From assembly GCA_001604385.1 (NCBI GenBank), contig LVBK01000010.1, positions 89,574 through 153,573 of the forward strand: DNA of 64,000 nt, given 5' to 3'. The stretch comes from Spirochaetales bacterium Spiro_09 (GTDB taxonomy: Bacteria > Spirochaetota > Spirochaetia > Treponematales > Treponemataceae). Made by a program: the position numbers and the translations under genes. Below are positions 40,313 to 49,874 of this stretch, piece by piece. The notes below the pieces were generated by a model, which did not search any database, was not told where the DNA came from, and saw nothing but the letters and a program-made list of their open reading frames with translations. Every line of letters starts with the position of its first letter. Positions within the stretch are counted from its first letter, which is position 1.

Positions 40313-42298
40313 ATGAGACCATTTACCGTAGAATCGGAATATCAACCCTCGGGCGACCAGCCCGAGGCGATTGCGTCCCTGGTTGAGGGACTGCGAAACG
40401 GGGAGCGTTTTCAAACGCTCAAAGGCGTCACCGGTTCGGGAAAAACCTTTACGATGGCGAAAATCATCGAATCGGTGCAGCGGCCAACCCTCGTTATCAG
40501 CCACAACAAAACCCTTGCCGCTCAGCTGTACCGGGAATTCAAGAGTTTTTTCCCGAACAATGCGGTTGAGTATTTTGTGTCCTACTACGATTATTACCAG
40601 CCGGAAGCCTACGTTCCCGCGCGCGACCTCTATATCGAAAAGGATGCCTCGATCAATGACGAAATTGACCGCATGCGCCTTTCGGCTACCTTCAGTCTGA
40701 TGGAACGGCGCGATGTGATTGTCGTGTCGACAGTATCCTGCATTTACGGTTTGGGCATGCCCGAGTCGTACCGCGATCTGCGAATACACCTGGAAACCGG
40801 ACAGACAATTGATATTGACCAGTTAAAGAAACAGCTTGTCGCGCTTCAATACGAACGAAATGACGCGGTCCTTGAGCGGGGGCGGTTCAGGTCGCGGGGA
40901 GACACGCTTGAGGTATATCCGGCGTATATGGAGGAAGCGTATCGCATCGAGTTCGACTGGGAGCGCATTGTACGCATACGTAAATTCAACCCGGTTTCCG
41001 GGGACATTACCCTTGAACTGGACGAGCTTGCCATATACCCGGCAAAGCACTTCGTCATGAGGGAGGATGCCATACCGAATGCGCTGGCGCGCATACGGGA
41101 GCAGCTGGACGAGCAGCTTGAACGCTTTCGCCTGCAGGGAAAGCTTTTAGAGGCGGAGAGACTGAAAACCCGCACCGAGTACGATATTGAAATGCTGTCG
41201 GAAATGGGATACTGTCCCGGAATAGAAAATTATTCAGCCCCCATTGCCATGCGCACGCCCGGGGAACCGCCGGCGACATTGTTCCACTATTTTCCCGAGG
41301 ACTTCCTGTTGTTTATGGACGAAAGCCATGTTACCTGGCCACAGGTCGGCGCAATGTATGAGGGAGACCGGTCGCGCAAGCAAAACCTGGTCGACTTCGG
41401 CTTCCGATTGCCCTGCGCAATGGACAACAGACCCCTGAAGATTAACGAGTTCGAATCGATGCTGAACCAGGTTATCTTCGTGTCGGCAACGCCGCGGGAC
41501 ACCGAGCTGAAAAAATCGAGCAGGGTTGTCGAACAGATAATCCGTCCAACCGGACTGATAGACCCGATCATTGAAGTCAGGCCGAGCGAAGGACAGATGG
41601 AAAACATCTATACCGAAATCAAGTCACGCATTGCCCGGGACGAGAGAAGTCTTATCCTGACGCTGACCAAGCGCATGGCCGAGGACCTGACCGACTATCT
41701 GAGCGGGCTCGGCCTCAAGGTAAAATATATCCACTCCGAGGTTGAAACGATAGAGCGCGTCGAGATCCTCAAGGGATTGCGAAAGGGAGAATTCGATATT
41801 CTTGTCGGCATCAACTTGCTGCGCGAAGGAATCGATTTGCCCGAAGTTTCGTTTATCGGTATCCTGGACGCGGACAAAATCGGCTTTTTGCGTTCGACAA
41901 CCAGTTTGGTACAGATAATCGGACGGGCCGCGCGCAACGAAAACGGCAGGGTTGTCATGTATGCGGACCGGATGAGCGATGCGATGAGAGAGGCGATCGA
42001 GGAAACGAACCGACGGCGGAGCGTGCAGGAAGCGTATAACCGCGAGCACGGAATTACGCCGACAAGCATTAAAAAGGCAATCAATGATATACTGGTGCGC
42101 GAAAGCGAGCTGAAAAAGGAAGCGGCGTCAACTGAATCCGGCGTGCTGATAAACAGCTTTAACCTTCTTCTTCCCGCCGAGCGAAAAAAACTGATACGGG
42201 CGCTTGAAAAGCAAATGGCAGAATTTGCGGAATTGCTGCAATTCGAGGAAGCCGCCGTAATCCGCGACAAGATCGCGGAAATAAAAGAAATGGGTTAA
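40313..42298 (+). CDS. uvrB: Excinuclease ABC subunit B
   Basis: Damage-verifying subunit of nucleotide excision repair, with UvrA and UvrC. The 661-residue protein has Walker A GVTGSGKTFTM, the beta-hairpin YYDYYQPEAYVP, DESH in LLFMDESHVTWPQ, and the helicase motif VQIIGRAARN. The C-terminal UVR coiled-coil (IRALEKQMAEFAELLQFEEAAVIRDKIAEI) contacts UvrC. ATG 40313 is 16 bases after the htrA stop. No Shine-Dalgarno stands out; probably translated from the htrA message. Confidence 0.97.
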   Translation: MRPFTVESEYQPSGDQPEAIASLVEGLRNGERFQTLKGVTGSGKTFTMAKIIESVQRPTLVISHNKTLAAQLYREFKSFFPNNAVEYFVSYYDYYQPEAYVPARDLYIEKDASINDEIDRMRLSATFSLMERRDVIVVSTVSCIYGLGMPESYRDLRIHLETGQTIDIDQLKKQLVALQYERNDAVLERGRFRSRGDTLEVYPAYMEEAYRIEFDWERIVRIRKFNPVSGDITLELDELAIYPAKHFVMREDAIPNALARIREQLDEQLERFRLQGKLLEAERLKTRTEYDIEMLSEMGYCPGIENYSAPIAMRTPGEPPATLFHYFPEDFLLFMDESHVTWPQVGAMYEGDRSRKQNLVDFGFRLPCAMDNRPLKINEFESMLNQVIFVSATPRDTELKKSSRVVEQIIRPTGLIDPIIEVRPSEGQMENIYTEIKSRIARDERSLILTLTKRMAEDLTDYLSGLGLKVKYIHSEVETIERVEILKGLRKGEFDILVGINLLREGIDLPEVSFIGILDADKIGFLRSTTSLVQIIGRAARNENGRVVMYADRMSDAMREAIEETNRRRSVQEAYNREHGITPTSIKKAINDILVRESELKKEAASTESGVLINSFNLLLPAERKKLIRALEKQMAEFAELLQFEEAAVIRDKIAEIKEMG

Positions 42299-42301
42299 CA
42301 A

Positions 42302-42907
42302 ATGAAAAACGTATTCGCTTTTGTTCTATGCACGGTAATTGGCGCAGCCTCTTTCGCCCAACCGGCTGTCGGCATTTCTGCGGGATGGATGTACCGTGTC
42401 GACGATTATGCCGCATTTGAAGACCTTGATTACTCGATCGAAGACTCTTTTGTTCCGGTACTTCTGACCGCCCTTTGGCAATTGCCCGTTGAGGGTGTAT
42501 CGGCAGGCCTCCGCGGCGGCTTTCAACGACTCGTAAACATCGAGGAAAAGGATGGGCCGTTTACCTTCGGTATCGAAACCATCCCGGTGTTGCTGACGGT
42601 TCGCTATGAGCGGGGCCTGATATACGGCGAAGCGGGTGCGGGCATGCACCGGTGGAGCCTGAAATACCGGACAAGCAATGAGGTCATTAACGGGGAAGAA
42701 ACGACGGTGGTGATAAACAATCTTGATGAATCCGGCATACATCTTGCCCTGTTTGCCGGCGCGGGAGTTCGCGTTCAGATTGGCGAACACCTACACTTCC
42801 ATGCGGGACCCTGCGTGAGCATGTATGCCATTCCGGAAATCGGGACCGGAAAACCCGCCAACAACCTTGAAATAGGCGCACTGGCGGGAATAAGCTGGTA
42901 TTTTTAG
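42302..42907 (+). CDS. Predicted outer-membrane beta-barrel protein
   Basis: 201-residue exported protein. A signal peptide (FAFVLCTVIGAASFAQ) is followed by alternating amphipathic strands: GISAGWMYRV, VSAGLRGGFQRLV, VLLTVRYERGLIYGEAGAGMHRWSLKYR, IHLALFAGAGVRVQIGEHLHFHAGP and NLEIGALAGISWYF. The terminal Phe is the usual outer-membrane insertion signal. Eight strands are plausible, as in small OmpA/X-type barrels. It starts 3 bases after uvrB, so shares its transcript. No specific family recognised. Confidence 0.7.
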   Translation: MKNVFAFVLCTVIGAASFAQPAVGISAGWMYRVDDYAAFEDLDYSIEDSFVPVLLTALWQLPVEGVSAGLRGGFQRLVNIEEKDGPFTFGIETIPVLLTVRYERGLIYGEAGAGMHRWSLKYRTSNEVINGEETTVVINNLDESGIHLALFAGAGVRVQIGEHLHFHAGPCVSMYAIPEIGTGKPANNLEIGALAGISWYF

Positions 42908-42980
42908 CGTAAAAACAACGTATTCAGGTTTCCCGGATCGGCCCGGAAATTCATCTTTCCGCTCATAATCAGCGTTGCCC

Positions 42981-43613
42981 CTATTGAAGCAGGTTTACAA
43001 GCATATCTTCAAAGCCGGAACGGCTCAGTTCCCCCTGAAGGTAGTCACGAATCAACTGTTGAATTTCAGAAGGAAATTTTTTCCAGTACACAGTTGTCCA
43101 GTCCCCAACCGCCTCACGGAGAGCCGACTCGTCGGAAAGTGACATGGTTCCCGTACTGTAGGCTACGAACTGACTGACCATTTCATGCAGCACATCCCGG
43201 GGGATGCCGTTTATCAGTCCCTTTTTTGAAAGACCACGATAAGCCCTCTCCGCGGAGAAAGCTGGACGGGATGAGGCAGAGGAGCTTGATGAGGGAGGTA
43301 TCCAGGATTCGACCAGTTCGTTCATTTGGGCTTCGGTGAGCTCGGGAGCCTCGCGACGGACAAGATCCACGGCAAAATCCCGGAAAGTAGAGCGGATACC
43401 GTCCATACTGGCAGAAATGGACGCGTTAACCGCCTCGGTCATTTTACGGGCAGCCTTTGAAGGATCAAGGGATATGATACCGCTTTGAGCGGTTAGATCC
43501 TTCCGCCTGCGTTCAACGGCTGCTTCAAGTGCGTCAATTTCCCTGATAGTCGCGGTATTAAGAATATAGTCGAGAACCGCTAACAGTCCGCCTGAATTCC
43601 TGTCTTTTTCCAT
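42981..43613 (-). CDS. Hypothetical helical protein
   Basis: 210-residue protein without signal peptide. It is predicted mostly helical, with a long N-terminal coiled-coil-like stretch (IREIDALEAAVERRRKDL). A Ser-rich linker (SSSSSASS) near residue 115 separates two parts. I do not recognise a family; similar proteins occur in Treponema by memory only. Its promoter on the minus strand is not obvious. Divergent from the MBL gene. Confidence 0.6.
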   Translation of the reverse strand: MEKDRNSGGLLAVLDYILNTATIREIDALEAAVERRRKDLTAQSGIISLDPSKAARKMTEAVNASISASMDGIRSTFRDFAVDLVRREAPELTEAQMNELVESWIPPSSSSSASSRPAFSAERAYRGLSKKGLINGIPRDVLHEMVSQFVAYSTGTMSLSDESALREAVGDWTTVYWKKFPSEIQQLIRDYLQGELSRSGFEDMLVNLLQ

Positions 43614-43726
43614 TACTTTTTAAAATACCCTATAGATGCGTTTTTTACAAACGAAAAAACAGGTTTGCCATTACCGCTTCAATTCCTATTGCCCAAGCCG
43701 GTCAAACAGCGTATTCTTGGGAAGGT

Positions 43727-44539
43727 ATGGAACTGGAAATACTTGGATCGGGAACCAGTCATGGCATTCCCGTTATTGGCTGCTCCTGCCCGGTGTGTAC
43801 GTCGAAGGATCCGCGAGATTCGCGATTGCGGGCCAGCGCCCTGATCCGCACGGATAGCGGACACACCATTTTGATTGACGCGGGTCCCGAATTCAGAATT
43901 CAGGCACTCAGGGCAGGCATCATCAAAATCGATGCTGTGTTGCTTACCCACCCCCACGCAGACCACATCCACGGACTGGATGATTTACGCATTTTTACCC
44001 ATGAAAGAGACTTGCCGGTCTTTGGGCTGACCGAATGCCTTGACGAGGTGCGGGAACGGTTTTCATACGTTTTCAGGGAAACGCAAATAGGTGGGGGAAA
44101 GCCGCATTTTACGCTGAATCCGGTAGACGGGGAACATGCGGAACCGGTTGTGATCGGCTCTGCACACTGCATACCCATACCGGCACGGCACGGTATGCTG
44201 AATGTACTGGGATGGAGAATCGCTGACACCGCGTACCTGACCGACTGTAACCATCTGAGCGATGAATCCCTGCGGATGCTCGACGGGGTACGGAATCTGG
44301 TGATTGACGCCCTGAGGGAACGGCCGCATACCACGCACTTTAACTTTGACGGAGCCCTTGCTCTTATTGCGAAAACCGGCGCGGAGTTTTGCTGGTTTAC
44401 CCACATCTGCCATGACTTTTCGCACCGGGACATTCAGGCCTGGATTGCTTCACATCCGCTGGCCCGCACACTTATCGGTTCGGGCAAAAAAATAGAGCCC
44501 GCACATGACGGGCTCCTGATCAGCATTGGAAAAAGCTGA
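43727..44539 (+). CDS. PhnP/RNase-Z-like metallo-beta-lactamase hydrolase
   Basis: 270-residue binuclear metallohydrolase. Its zinc ligands are present: THPHADHIHG (HxHxDH), AGPEF, PARHG, and the late His in THICHDFSH. The N-terminal GSGTSHGIPVIGCSCPVC with a Cys pair matches PhnP-type phosphoribosyl 1,2-cyclic phosphate phosphodiesterases and their close relatives. As no phn operon is present, the substrate is probably another cyclic phosphate or phosphodiester. Its 3' end contains the rpmB terminator on the opposite strand (44485-44515). Confidence 0.85.
   Translation: MELEILGSGTSHGIPVIGCSCPVCTSKDPRDSRLRASALIRTDSGHTILIDAGPEFRIQALRAGIIKIDAVLLTHPHADHIHGLDDLRIFTHERDLPVFGLTECLDEVRERFSYVFRETQIGGGKPHFTLNPVDGEHAEPVVIGSAHCIPIPARHGMLNVLGWRIADTAYLTDCNHLSDESLRMLDGVRNLVIDALRERPHTTHFNFDGALALIAKTGAEFCWFTHICHDFSHRDIQAWIASHPLARTLIGSGKKIEPAHDGLLISIGKS
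44485..44515 (-). terminator. rpmB terminator inside a convergent coding region
   Basis: On the minus strand GAGCCC-GTCATGTGC-GGGCTC is followed by TATTTTTTT. It lies just past the rpmB stop, overlapping the last codons of the MBL gene on the opposite strand. Confidence 0.8.
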
Positions 44540-44542
44540 AAA

Positions 44543-44734
44543 TCAGACCTTCTTGGTTACATAACCGCTTCTGAGGCAGCGGGTGCACATTTTGAGGGTC
44601 ATAGTTGTTCCACCGAGCTCGGTCTTTACGGACACGATATTCGGCTTCCACTGGCGGCGTGAGTGATTATAGGCCTTGCTGACCTTGTTTCCGCTCATGG
44701 CACCCTTACCGCAAATTTCACATCTCCGGGACAT
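44543..44734 (-). CDS. rpmB: Ribosomal protein bL28
   Basis: Large-subunit protein of 63 residues: SRRCEICGKGAMSGNKVSKAYNHSRRQWKPN is the clear family start, with the CxxC (CEIC) and late CTRC metal-ligand pairs retained. That makes it the zinc-binding C+ form. ATG 44734 is supported by AAAGGTAGG 7 bases upstream. A TTTACA-N17-TAGTAT promoter is about 56 bases further up and a terminator is inside the convergent gene. Confidence 0.97.
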   Translation of the reverse strand: MSRRCEICGKGAMSGNKVSKAYNHSRRQWKPNIVSVKTELGGTTMTLKMCTRCLRSGYVTKKV

Positions 44735-44789
44735 ACAAAACCTACCTTTCGAAAGGGAAAACCCTTTTAATTTCGCATAATGGAAGCTC

Positions 44790-44818
44790 ATACTATCAGA
44801 TTCAGGAATTCATGTAAA
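44790..44818 (-). promoter_or_regulatory. Putative rpmB promoter
   Basis: Minus-strand TTTACA (44818-44813), 17-base spacer, TAGTAT (44795-44790). The leader to ATG 44734 is about 50 nt. Confidence 0.5.
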
Positions 44819-44854
44819 GAGTATTCCGTAAAAGTCAATCATATAATGAGCGAC

Positions 44855-46717
44855 TTAAATAGTCCCTTCATATACCAGTCGTTCCCTGCTATCCACGGTA
44901 ACGGTGAAACCGGGCTCGAGGGACTTCATGGCTCCCGGTACCTGGGACACCCATATCAGGTTCGGGTTTATCATCGACAGCGTTTCCTCGGTCAACTCGG
45001 TCGGATTTTCTATGATGAGGCCGTCAACCAGGCGCAATATGGGCACAAAGTTCATATCAAGATTCCGGGTAACCAGTATTTCGCCGCCTTTTTTCCGGAG
45101 GGCGACAAAGGCGTCCTCGAGGGTTTCCGCCCGGACAATACGTCCGGTAGCCCGGCAGCAGGACGGATCGGAAATGTCGCAGGACTGCAGGTCCTTTGAC
45201 CAGCTCCGCTTCGAGCAGCCACCGCCGTTCGCGCCGCGGGCAAGCACATTGCCCACAAACAGCACCCGAATGGTATTCACCGGCGAAGGACTGACGATGG
45301 GCATACCGGCCACCAATACAACCTTGTCCGAGGCCTTCAGATACCCCGTGTCGATGGCAACGCGCAGGGAATTCTGGATCATTTCCTCCGAGTCCTCGGC
45401 GACCTTGACCAGAAGGGGAACGACGCCCCAGTTGAGCAACAGCTGGCGCTGCACCCGGTCGTAGGGAGTCGCCGCAATGATGGGCTGTTCGGGCCGGAAG
45501 CGGCTCAAAAGGCGGGACGTGTTGCCGCTCAGGGTAGGAGTCATGAGGGCGACCGCCTCTATGTCCATGGCGGTTCGATACCCGCTTTGGGCCATAATAC
45601 CGGCCACACCTGCCCGGGTCGATTCAAAGCGGTTGAACTGACGCATTTTTTTCTTGTACTCGTCCGAGCCTTCCACCGTTCGGGCAATCTTTGCCATCAT
45701 TTTCACCGCTTCCACCGGATAGGCGCCGTTGGCGGTTTCACCGGAAAGCATGACCGCGTCGGTGCCGTCGAAGATGGCGTTTGCGACATCGGTCAGTTCC
45801 GCACGGGTCGGGCGGGGATTGTTGATCATCGAATCGAGCATTTGAGTGGCCGTAATGACCGGTTTGCCGGCGCGGTTACAGGCTTCGATAATCTTCTTTT
45901 GCGCGAGGGGAATCCGTTCGGTCGCAAGCTGAACGCCAAGATCACCGCGGGCAACCATGATACCCGCAGACACCGCGATAATGTCGTCGATACTGTCCAA
46001 TCCTTCCTCGTTCTCGATCTTGGCGATTATCCTGACTGTCGGGTCAAGGGGTTCGACAAAACGCAAAATGGACACAACGTCAGAAGGGGAGCTGACAAAA
46101 CTTGCCGCGATAAAATCGACGCCCATGGAAATGCCAAACTCGATGTCGCGTTTGTCCTGCTCGCTCAAAACGGGAACTTCCGGATGGATACCGATGATGT
46201 TCACGTTTTTGCGGCTGCCGATCTTGCCAGAGTTGAGCGCCCGGGTAGTAATGGTCGAATGCCCATCCGTTTCCAGTACCAAAAGCTCGACCAATCCGTC
46301 GGCAAGCAAAACCCGACAGCCGCTCTTTATTTCTTCGGGCAGTTTTTTCCAGCTAAGCGACATACGGCCGCTTTCTCCGGGACTTCCGTCAAGCTTGCGC
46401 CCGGCGGGGACGCTTTCACAGTCATCGTTGGTCAACAAAAAAATGTCGCCCTCCTGTATCATGATGGTACCGTTTCCGGCAACGTTACCGGTTCTTATTT
46501 CCGGTCCCTTGGTATCAAGAAGCAGGGCACAGGGAATACCGGTAATTCGGGATGCCTCCCGGACCCGCTCCATATTCGCCTTATGATACGGATGATCACT
46601 ATGGGAAAAATTGAACCGCGCCACATTCATACCCGCGCGCAAAAGTTCACAGACGACCTCGAGGTCCTCCGTCGTCGGACCCATCGAACAGACAATTTTG
46701 GTTTTTCTGGAAAACAT
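44855..46717 (-). CDS. pyk: Pyruvate kinase with extra C-terminal domain
   Basis: Converts PEP and ADP to pyruvate and ATP. The core (residues 1-475) has KTKIVCSMGPTT, GMNVARFNFSHSD, DTKGPEIRTGN, IIAKIENEEGL, MVARGDLGVQL, and AGKPVITATQMLDSM. An additional 140 residues follow. First comes a short Cys-rich linker (five Cys within about 30 residues), then a domain resembling the PEP-utiliser swivelling domain of Bacillus-type PKs (GEILVTRNLDMNFVPIL, LEPGFTVTVDSRERLVYEG). The TSHAAI phospho-His motif of true swivelling domains is absent, so it should not carry a phosphate. ATG 46717 follows GAGG at 6 bases; the frame upstream is not conserved. Confidence 0.94.
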   Translation of the reverse strand: MFSRKTKIVCSMGPTTEDLEVVCELLRAGMNVARFNFSHSDHPYHKANMERVREASRITGIPCALLLDTKGPEIRTGNVAGNGTIMIQEGDIFLLTNDDCESVPAGRKLDGSPGESGRMSLSWKKLPEEIKSGCRVLLADGLVELLVLETDGHSTITTRALNSGKIGSRKNVNIIGIHPEVPVLSEQDKRDIEFGISMGVDFIAASFVSSPSDVVSILRFVEPLDPTVRIIAKIENEEGLDSIDDIIAVSAGIMVARGDLGVQLATERIPLAQKKIIEACNRAGKPVITATQMLDSMINNPRPTRAELTDVANAIFDGTDAVMLSGETANGAYPVEAVKMMAKIARTVEGSDEYKKKMRQFNRFESTRAGVAGIMAQSGYRTAMDIEAVALMTPTLSGNTSRLLSRFRPEQPIIAATPYDRVQRQLLLNWGVVPLLVKVAEDSEEMIQNSLRVAIDTGYLKASDKVVLVAGMPIVSPSPVNTIRVLFVGNVLARGANGGGCSKRSWSKDLQSCDISDPSCCRATGRIVRAETLEDAFVALRKKGGEILVTRNLDMNFVPILRLVDGLIIENPTELTEETLSMINPNLIWVSQVPGAMKSLEPGFTVTVDSRERLVYEGTI

Positions 46718-46926
46718 GTATACCTCACAGTGCACTACAGGCGGATGCGGACAAGCATCGGGAAAGCCGGCAGCAGTACTCACCGACCGATGATGCTGGA
46801 AAAGTGTTCCAGAGTCAAGCTTGCCGGCACCCGGTCGGAATCCAGGTTGGGTGAACTTCTCAACCAGGTATGCTATGATGAATCGGTTCGTATGCCAAAG
46901 TATATTGTACCGCCACAGGATTTACC

Positions 46927-48108
46927 ATGAAAACGCTCAATGCACCCGGAGATCTCAATGTTTCCCGTGTTCTCAGGCTTATCTGGCAAAACAAGGGAAT
47001 AAGCCGCATAGAAATTGCCCATGAACTGGGCATCGACAAGTCAACGGTGACCAAAATTGTGTGTGCCCTGGAGGAGAACGGAATAATCCGGGCCTATGCG
47101 GAAGGGGAAGCGGGCCCGCAGGGCGGCAGAAAGCCCATCCGCCTGGAAATTGCCGGTGAGTTCGCCGCGGTTGCCGGCATAGAAATCAGCACCGACGGAT
47201 TTTTGCTGACAGTAGTCGACCTGAACGGCGTCATATTGTACACCGCGGAAGAGCGGGAGGTACCGTCTTCGGTGTTTGCCTCGTTCAGAAAGGCCATGAA
47301 ACTCGCGCGCGCTGAAGCGGAAAGACGGGGAATTCCTCTCATCAGCGCGGGCGTCGGTGTCCCCGCTATCGTCAACACCGACACGGGTTCCATTATCCAG
47401 TCCATACCCCTGATGATCCGGGAAGAAACAAGCTTTGCGGCCCCTGCCTCAGACGAGTTCGGTATCAGCGTCCACATAGACAACGACGCCCGCTGCGGAT
47501 CCTATGGAGAAATTCTGATCCGACGGGGACAGAGCCCGGAGAACGCCCTGTTTTTGTTGTCCGAAATTCGAAGAATCACCGGATCACAGGGGAGCAAAAA
47601 GAATTTGTCGGCCGGTTTCGGCTTCATTATCAATGGACAACCCTGTTACGGTTCCACGCATGCGGCGGGAGAATTCAGAAGTATTTTGTGGAAACCGGGA
47701 AACTCGGGACAGTTCCAGTCGGACGACTTGACCGGCGAAAAGATAGGCAGCGACCGGGGGGCGACCGGAACCATTCTGGACGAGCTTGCCGCCCACACCG
47801 CGCTCATCATCAACCTGTTCAATCTAGATTACGTTTTTCTCGGAGGACTTCCGGAAGACCTGACTGCCGTTTTGGCCGGGAAAATCACCGCGGAAACCGT
47901 TAAAAAATGGCCGTACGAGGTACATGTACGCTGTTCGGTCGTGAGCGCATCCATGGGAACGCGGGCTGTTGCCTTCGGCGCGGCAGCCCAGGGCATATTA
48001 CGCTTTTTTGCGCTGCCGAACATCGCCCAAGCCTCGGGCAGTGGCCTTTCGGTCATGGAAACCCTTACGGAAATCAGGCAAAAAGCCCGGAAGCACGTCG
48101 GCAGCTAA
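46927..48108 (+). CDS. ROK-family transcriptional regulator
   Basis: 393-residue sugar-responsive repressor or activator (XylR/NagC type). The N-terminal winged helix (RVLRLIWQNKGISRIEIAHELGIDKSTVTKIVCALEENGIIRAY) binds DNA. The ROK sugar-kinase-like domain follows (AAVAGIEISTDGFLLTVVDLNG, GVGVPAIVNTDTGSI, IDNDARCGSYGE, HAAGEF, LNLDYVFLGG). A typical CxCGxxGC zinc site is not seen, so it is a divergent ROK. The ATG follows AGGATTTACC. A TTGGGT-N16-TATGCT promoter lies at 46847-46874. The ligand is unknown. Confidence 0.85.
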   Translation: MKTLNAPGDLNVSRVLRLIWQNKGISRIEIAHELGIDKSTVTKIVCALEENGIIRAYAEGEAGPQGGRKPIRLEIAGEFAAVAGIEISTDGFLLTVVDLNGVILYTAEEREVPSSVFASFRKAMKLARAEAERRGIPLISAGVGVPAIVNTDTGSIIQSIPLMIREETSFAAPASDEFGISVHIDNDARCGSYGEILIRRGQSPENALFLLSEIRRITGSQGSKKNLSAGFGFIINGQPCYGSTHAAGEFRSILWKPGNSGQFQSDDLTGEKIGSDRGATGTILDELAAHTALIINLFNLDYVFLGGLPEDLTAVLAGKITAETVKKWPYEVHVRCSVVSASMGTRAVAFGAAAQGILRFFALPNIAQASGSGLSVMETLTEIRQKARKHVGS

Positions 48109-48122
48109 GGGCGGAGCCCCTG

Positions 48123-49670
48123 TCAAGCCGGAAGCCAGCGGGAATTGCGCTCGACCAGGCCATACTCCGACCCGAGCAGGGAACACAGGCCCTGATGCAG
48201 TTCTGCCGCGACCGTTGCGATGGTCGGCGTGTCGGAGCCGCCGGTTATCGGGACATCCTTTTGCGGGGTATCCGGCGGCAAACTGGTTAAAATGGTTTCC
48301 ATGAGCATTTTGGCCGCGAGAAAACGCGTTTCCTTTCGTACTGCAAAGAAAAGCGGATTGTCCAGCAAGCCGATCACTTCCCAGGTAATTTGCTCGGCCT
48401 GCGCATAGCGTCCGGCGTCCTTATCCTGATCGGTAACCCGAAGCGGCAGCTTCCAGGGAATGCTGTCCAGGCGGGGCACCAAGGCCGCCAGGTCAAAAAG
48501 GCCGATCCCGCAATTAAAGAGAATGTGTTTTCCCTTTGCCTCAAAATCGAGCACATCCTGAAAACTGACCGCCGGCCCGATGTCGGCGCAGGTAAGCCGG
48601 CCATCCGAACCGCTGACCAAAATGCCGCCTTTGACATCCATTGCGGTACGGAACGATTGCTCGAACACCGCTTCCTTTCCGGACAGGGCAAAGGCGGCAA
48701 GCCCGACCGGATCTACCGTATAACCCATATTATCGATATTACCGAGCCACACATAGCGAATACCACGCTCCAGGAAAGAACGGTATACCCCAGCGAGCAC
48801 CTCGAAATTCTGCCCATGACCGCCAGGCATGGCGATTCCCCGATCAGAGTCGCCCCAGGCCCGGTCAAAGATGCGTCGGGGGGAACCCTCGGATGAATGG
48901 GTAATGGCCGCCATCATCGTTTGGCAGGCGCTCACAATTTCAGGCTCAATTCCCCCCGATTCACGGACAAGGGGAACGATGCATTCGGACGTTCGATACG
49001 CATCCAGCGCCTCGGCAACCGCCGCATCGGTATGCACGCTGGTCATCTGAAAAAGGGGAAGAACCCCCTCGGCCGATTGACCGGTTTTTTTCTGCCATTC
49101 GCGCCGATGGCGCAGCACCATGCGAAGTTTTAAAAGGAGAAAACTGTATCCCGGAGAACCGTCCGCGTTAATATAGGCCGCGGTGATGCCCTTCGGTACG
49201 CCCCGGCAGCCTGTCGCCAAACTGTCAAAGACCTCCCGGTAGCGGTCGAACGAATCAGGATCAAGCGCGCGGTTCTTCTTGACATCCGCATAACTCGACG
49301 CGGAGCCGCCGTTCAACACGCCATAAGCCGCCCTGGGATACAGGGACACGCCAAGGTCCCTCAAGGCGTCCTCGCCGAAGGTGAGATGGCCCTCTGGTCC
49401 CGCATGCGCCCAGTCGGAAGGAGATCCGGGAAGGCCAAGCTCGGTAAAACGGGAAGCCGCAAAAGACGGATCGAGAGTGATGGAGGTCTGGCCTCGCCGG
49501 TCCAGGATGGACGGATGCGTGAGGTCGGGAACAGACGCGTACTGGCCTTCGACAGCCTGGTCGTATTTACCCGCATTCAAATCATCGAGAAACCGGATCA
49601 TCCGGTCAATATCCACCCCATCCGCCTCCAGACGGGACACTAACGTCGCTGACAGATCGGACCTGGTCAT
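48123..49670 (-). CDS. UTP-glucose-1-phosphate uridylyltransferase (eukaryotic type)
   Basis: Makes UDP-sugars from UTP and a sugar-1-phosphate. The 515-residue protein belongs to the UDPGP family, as found in eukaryotes and spirochaetes, not the GalU family. Readable motifs are YGVLNGGSASSYADVKKNRAL (nucleotide loop), PLFQMTSVHTDAAV, PGGHGQNFEVL and YVWLGNIDNMGYTVDP. Substrate could be glucose-1-P or GlcNAc-1-P; the sequence does not settle this. GGAGG precedes ATG 49670 by 9 bases. Divergent from comM. Confidence 0.85.
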   Translation of the reverse strand: MTRSDLSATLVSRLEADGVDIDRMIRFLDDLNAGKYDQAVEGQYASVPDLTHPSILDRRGQTSITLDPSFAASRFTELGLPGSPSDWAHAGPEGHLTFGEDALRDLGVSLYPRAAYGVLNGGSASSYADVKKNRALDPDSFDRYREVFDSLATGCRGVPKGITAAYINADGSPGYSFLLLKLRMVLRHRREWQKKTGQSAEGVLPLFQMTSVHTDAAVAEALDAYRTSECIVPLVRESGGIEPEIVSACQTMMAAITHSSEGSPRRIFDRAWGDSDRGIAMPGGHGQNFEVLAGVYRSFLERGIRYVWLGNIDNMGYTVDPVGLAAFALSGKEAVFEQSFRTAMDVKGGILVSGSDGRLTCADIGPAVSFQDVLDFEAKGKHILFNCGIGLFDLAALVPRLDSIPWKLPLRVTDQDKDAGRYAQAEQITWEVIGLLDNPLFFAVRKETRFLAAKMLMETILTSLPPDTPQKDVPITGGSDTPTIATVAAELHQGLCSLLGSEYGLVERNSRWLPA

Positions 49671-49874
49671 GCCTCATTGCCTCCAAGAAGTCGTTAGCCG
49701 GACAGTCAGCCCGTGACCATCGTCACAATGCCGGCAGTCCCGGTGCCACTTACCCTACCCCTTTTTTCGGCGAGTTTCAACAACCACAGCGCAGGTACCC
49801 CCATTGTCGGGCAAAACAGCAAAATCGGGACAATAACATATCGGGGGACAGAAAGTGCCCGATACGGAGGCGTC

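Noticed and set aside
45587..46930. Long reading frame of 447 codons on the plus strand opposite pyruvate kinase
   Set aside because: It is antisense to a clearly conserved pyruvate kinase. Its predicted product has no recognisable motif and an odd His/Arg/Gly-rich composition, so it is a frame shadow in GC-rich DNA.
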